Shown: one piece after another, positions 60,898 to 64,000 of the stretch
Layout of the letters: each line of letters starts with the position of its first letter
How positions within the stretch are numbered: the first letter of the stretch is position 1
Assembly: GCA_024180945.1 (NCBI GenBank)
Contig: JAKSGN010000002.1
Coordinates: 2,604,001-2,668,000 of the forward strand
DNA: 64,000 nucleotides
DNA from: Macrophomina tecta
Lineage: Eukaryota; Ascomycota; Dothideomycetes; Botryosphaeriales; Botryosphaeriaceae
Direction of reading: 5' to 3'
Translations under genes and position numbers: made by a program
The notes under the pieces: model-generated
Database searches by the model: none
The model's input: the letters and a program-made list of their open reading frames with translations, nothing else
Told to the model about the DNA's origin: nothing

Positions 60898-61316
60898 AGT
60901 GGAAGGGATGAAGAGAAGAGTTCTGTAGAGCCTAGTGTTCTGGGATGCATTTGATCTGGACTCTCGGCGACAAGACAACCGGATTTAGCCTTGGGATATA
61001 CAGGGCATTGGGATGGCGGCAAAGAATTGGATATTCTAGATCACAGGCGTTTCATCTTTTCTTCATATTGGTTTATCGTATTTCGTAAATATATACACAA
61101 CTGGACTATCACCTTACACCGGCCGAAAAAGTAAACATGCACAAGTTCTCGGTTGAACAACGATTTCGATCTTCTGGATTTAAAGATGCTCTAGCAATTA
61201 CAGAACCTCGCCAAAATATTGGAGGAGAGGGAAAGAGCTAAAGCTACAGAGAATAGTCAAAGCACTTCGCTCTTCCCCCACTTCTATGTCCCCATTCGCA
61301 GATGCTTTTAATGCGT
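60898..61316. other. Convergent 3' spacer, J protein / porin
   Basis: About 420 bp, AT-richer than the flanking exons, presumably both 3' untranslated regions. Nothing else was seen. Confidence 0.5.
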
Positions 61317-62643
61317 TTAACCCTCGAAAGTGAAGCTGGCACCGATCTGTATAACATTGTAAGCTCTCTAGTATATCCTCATGATGATCCTCTTATCCTA
61401 CCTTGTGGCCGGCCTCGTTAAGCTTCTGGGTGTCGAGGGAGGCACCGATACCGAAGGTGAAGCCCTGGTTGATCTTGGTGTTGTAGGCGAGCGAAGCAAT
61501 GCCGCGGTCGTTGATCTTGGCCTAATTGGTTTTGGGAAGAAAGTCAGACACCTGCCCATACTTTCAAGTAAGCTCGTCGCGCCAGGTAGGAACTCACCTT
61601 AGCGAAGGAAAGGGGGTCGAGCTTGTACTTGCTAGCAAGCTCGATACCGACAGCGGAGCCAGCCTTGGCGTCCCAGGAGGCCTTAGCACCGGTCTCGACG
61701 GCGGCGTTGACCTTCTGGTAGTAGGAAGCAGTGAAGAGGTTCAGGTTGTTGGTGGCGGTGATGGCGGCGCTGTAGAGCGGGGTCTGGTAGCCGACGGCGG
61801 CAGAGTAGCGGGTAATGGCGGCCTTCTGGACGTCGTAGCCAGCCTCACCACCGACGAGGAAGCCCTCGTGGCCGACGACACCGTCGACGACGGCGGTCAG
61901 GTTACCGGCCGCGGAGTAGTCGAAGAAGGCGCGGGTCTGGAAGGCGGGCTGCTTGAAGGTGAGGTTGAGCTTCTGGCCCTTGTTGCCCGACGAGGGGGCG
62001 AAGACCGAGGAAAGCTCGGCCTTGAGGCCCTTGGTGAAGGTGTTGTCCAGCTCGACCTTGGTGTTCAGGACGTTGGCCGTGTTCCAGGACTCGGTGACGG
62101 TGATGCCTGTGCTTGTCGAGATACGTATTAGCCCGGTTGTGTCCAGCCCTTGGGCCTCAGGCGGCCCTGGCACCCCCAGCAGTATGAAGTTGCAGTTAAA
62201 GCCGTTTCTCTTTCTGATGGGTGCCAACAAGGTGAAGTGTTGGAGAGATATACCGTTAGAGAGAGCCTTCTTGCCCTCGACCTGTAGACATGCGCACACT
62301 CGGTCAGCGGCTGGTCCGATGCGCGCGGGCGTGCGATGGGACCTACGGAGCCATTGATGGGGCCGTCGTGGGCGGAGGTGCCCTTGGTGGTGACAGCGAC
62401 GCCGTTGGGGGACTTGAGCTTGACCTCAAGGACGGCTATCGCATCGCGTCAGTGGGAAGCCATAGGCAGGAGGGCATCGTCGCGCGGGGCATACCAGCAG
62501 CGGCGTGGTAGAAGTCCTTGTTCAGGAGCTGGAGTACACAGGGTCAGCGCTGGCGGAGCAGAGAGGCTGGGCCAATTGCGCGCGCAATGCGAACGTACGT
62601 CGTTGGCCGACTTGGGGATGTCGCTGAAGGCCGGGACGGACAT
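61317..62643 (-). CDS. POR1: Mitochondrial outer-membrane porin (VDAC)
   Basis: Seven exons (62599-62643, 62495-62528, 62347-62435, 62254-62281, 61598-62106, 61402-61521, 61317-61346) give 284 residues, the usual VDAC size. The protein begins MSVPAFSDIPKSAND, the amphipathic N-terminal helix, followed by the typical LLNKDFYHAAAAVLEVKLKS. The rest alternates hydrophobic and polar residues, as expected for a 19-strand beta-barrel. The eukaryotic porin signature region is near the C-terminus (INQGFTFGIGASLDTQKL), and the end is KIGASFTFEG. VDAC passes metabolites and nucleotides across the outer membrane. Small exons cluster at the 5' end, with four of 28-89 nt, as in other fungal porin genes. 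Confidence 0.96.
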
Positions 62644-64000
62644 GGTGGCGGCGTTGCGGAGAAGAGGGTGGGAACTGGCAGGTCAGCGTCAGAGGGGCGG
62701 CGCGATGAGAAGAGTGGTGATGCAGCCCTACCGATGATGTGCTTGGGCGAGGTGGTTGCGCTGGGGGAGTGCCTTGACTGGCGAAAACAAAAAGAGCTTG
62801 GGGTCTGTCGTCGGCAACCCGTCGCGGAGCAATTCGGGGCACCACGTGCCCGCGCCCTCATGCACGCACTGGCTCGCTCGCTCGCGGTGAACCGCCCGGC
62901 CTCTGCGCGCTCGCTCAAGCTCCCCGCGCTTTTCTGTTGGGATTCCCTGTATTGCTCCCTCCCTAACCGGCCTCGCGTCACTGCTGACCTGTCACTCTTA
63001 AGCTTCGACGCCTGGCCATTGGCTGCTCGTCTGTCATGCGCTGGCCTCCTCCTCTAGCACCAAGAAAGCGCAGCTTCAGGTCCTGCCCCCATCTTTCGCG
63101 CCTCTGGCTGAAGTCGTTCGCAGAGAAGCTATGACTCCTCCCCCGACCCACTTGGTCATGTTGATATCAAGCCCCATACTGTCTCCTTTTGTCCGCTTCT
63201 ACCGCCATCAGGAGACCCAGTGCCGCGCTTGTATCACATCACAAAAAGCTCGGCATTCAAAGGATCTCTGATCATCGCCCCTTTCGTTGTGTTAACTGTC
63301 TCGTCATGCTGCCACCGATTGTGCTTCTTCGATGCCATGTCGTCGGGGTTGGCTTGTTTCTGTGAGCACGGGTCGTGCTCTAGCCAGCCTGTGGAATCCC
63401 TTTGAATAGAGCAAACAGATCCCAGTGCTATGATTGCTGGGCACATATGTATGTTAGCGCTTAGTCGAGCACCTATGCGGGAGTGCACCGAGTTTGTTCA
63501 AGGCTACCCCGAATAAGAACCTCCAAGAACCTCCAGATTCATTCATGCTCTGCATGCCGGTGGACCACTCGTATCTTCCTGGCCCTATACCTCGATCCCA
63601 ATTTCATGCCACTTATTCCGTGTTTTTTCTTCAATCTATCTTTGACCCGATTCTCGGGGCTTCTTCAACATAGTGATGCGAATATGGTATTTTCTGCTAT
63701 CCGTAGCATAAGCCTTCGGGTTGTAATATTCCCACAACTCGGCATCGTATAGGCGTTCCAATGGCTTGAGGTGTCTTTTTTTTTTTTTTTTTCCTGGTTT
63801 TCGGATGGAGGAATGCCAAGAGCTAAAATGAGATATACACTGCAGTGCGCAATTCCCTTTGATCAGCATTTAAGCATCTGTCTAGAAATTAGATTGACCT
63901 GAAATGTAGAAGGGCTCCGGATAAGTGCATTCAAACTTCGCAGAAAGTTCAGTGGCGGTGGACGCATGCGACGCGGACGCATTCGCTATTGCGAAGTAAT
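62644..64000. other. Right-edge spacer, porin promoter side
   Basis: About 1.36 kb with no supportable gene. The part next to the porin start is GC-rich. From about 63.2 kb the sequence is AT-richer and includes a T17 run at 63776-63792. Short frames carry no domain, and any gene further right begins outside the window. Confidence 0.5.

Overview
This window reads as nuclear DNA of a filamentous ascomycete (Pezizomycotina). Genes are split by short introns with GT..AG borders and, in several, a TACTAAC-like branch site. Intergenic DNA is GC-rich and long, there are no operons or ribosome binding sites, and the proteins are typically fungal: Ecm33, a Spf45-type splicing factor, a sphingolipid desaturase, fungal VDAC, an HVA1-type Tudor protein and Ser/Thr-rich surface proteins. 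The class is not proven; Dothideomycetes is a guess. Exon borders below were placed by eye from reading frame, splice motifs and family conservation, and every multi-exon model given as complete closes in frame. No search was run, so family names rest on recall.

Left third (1-21 kb). The 5' end of an unknown gene leaves the left edge. Next come the cell-wall protein Ecm33 (2.2-3.5 kb, minus), nearly 7 kb without a supportable gene, a 3-methyladenine DNA glycosylase (10.4-12.1 kb, minus), a divergent mitochondrial pair of QCR7 (minus) and an NAD+-type carrier (plus) at 13.4-15.9 kb, a very large low-complexity acidic protein (to 20.2 kb, plus) and a tiny eight-cysteine secreted protein (20.6-20.9 kb, minus).

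Middle (21-48 kb). This part is gene-poor. A decayed multi-membrane-span gene with in-frame stops lies at 24.7-26.6 kb. Further right are a Ser-rich single-span surface protein with a 15-bp minisatellite, an HVA1-like Tudor protein with unusually long introns, a secreted double-psi-beta-barrel protein, a 1064-residue repeat-bearing surface protein and an F-box protein. A probable gene with no visible start lies at 47.8-48.4 kb.

Right part (49-63 kb). This stretch is dense and mostly housekeeping: peroxisomal acyl/oxalyl-CoA synthetase (PTS1), Spf45, sphingolipid delta-4 desaturase, a small unknown protein, a mitochondrial/cytosolic YCII protein, methionine aminopeptidase 2 (with a GC-AG intron), a membrane-anchored J protein and mitochondrial porin.

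Two themes recur: mitochondrial functions (QCR7, NAD carrier, YCII protein, J protein, porin) and cell surface or secretion (Ecm33, Ser-rich sensor-like protein, DPBB protein, repeat protein, cysteine-rich protein). I saw no CRISPR array, rRNA, recognisable tRNA or intact transposon. The most unusual features are the decayed membrane-protein gene, the start-less gene, the GC-AG intron, the possible dual-start YCII gene and the repeat architecture of the large surface protein.
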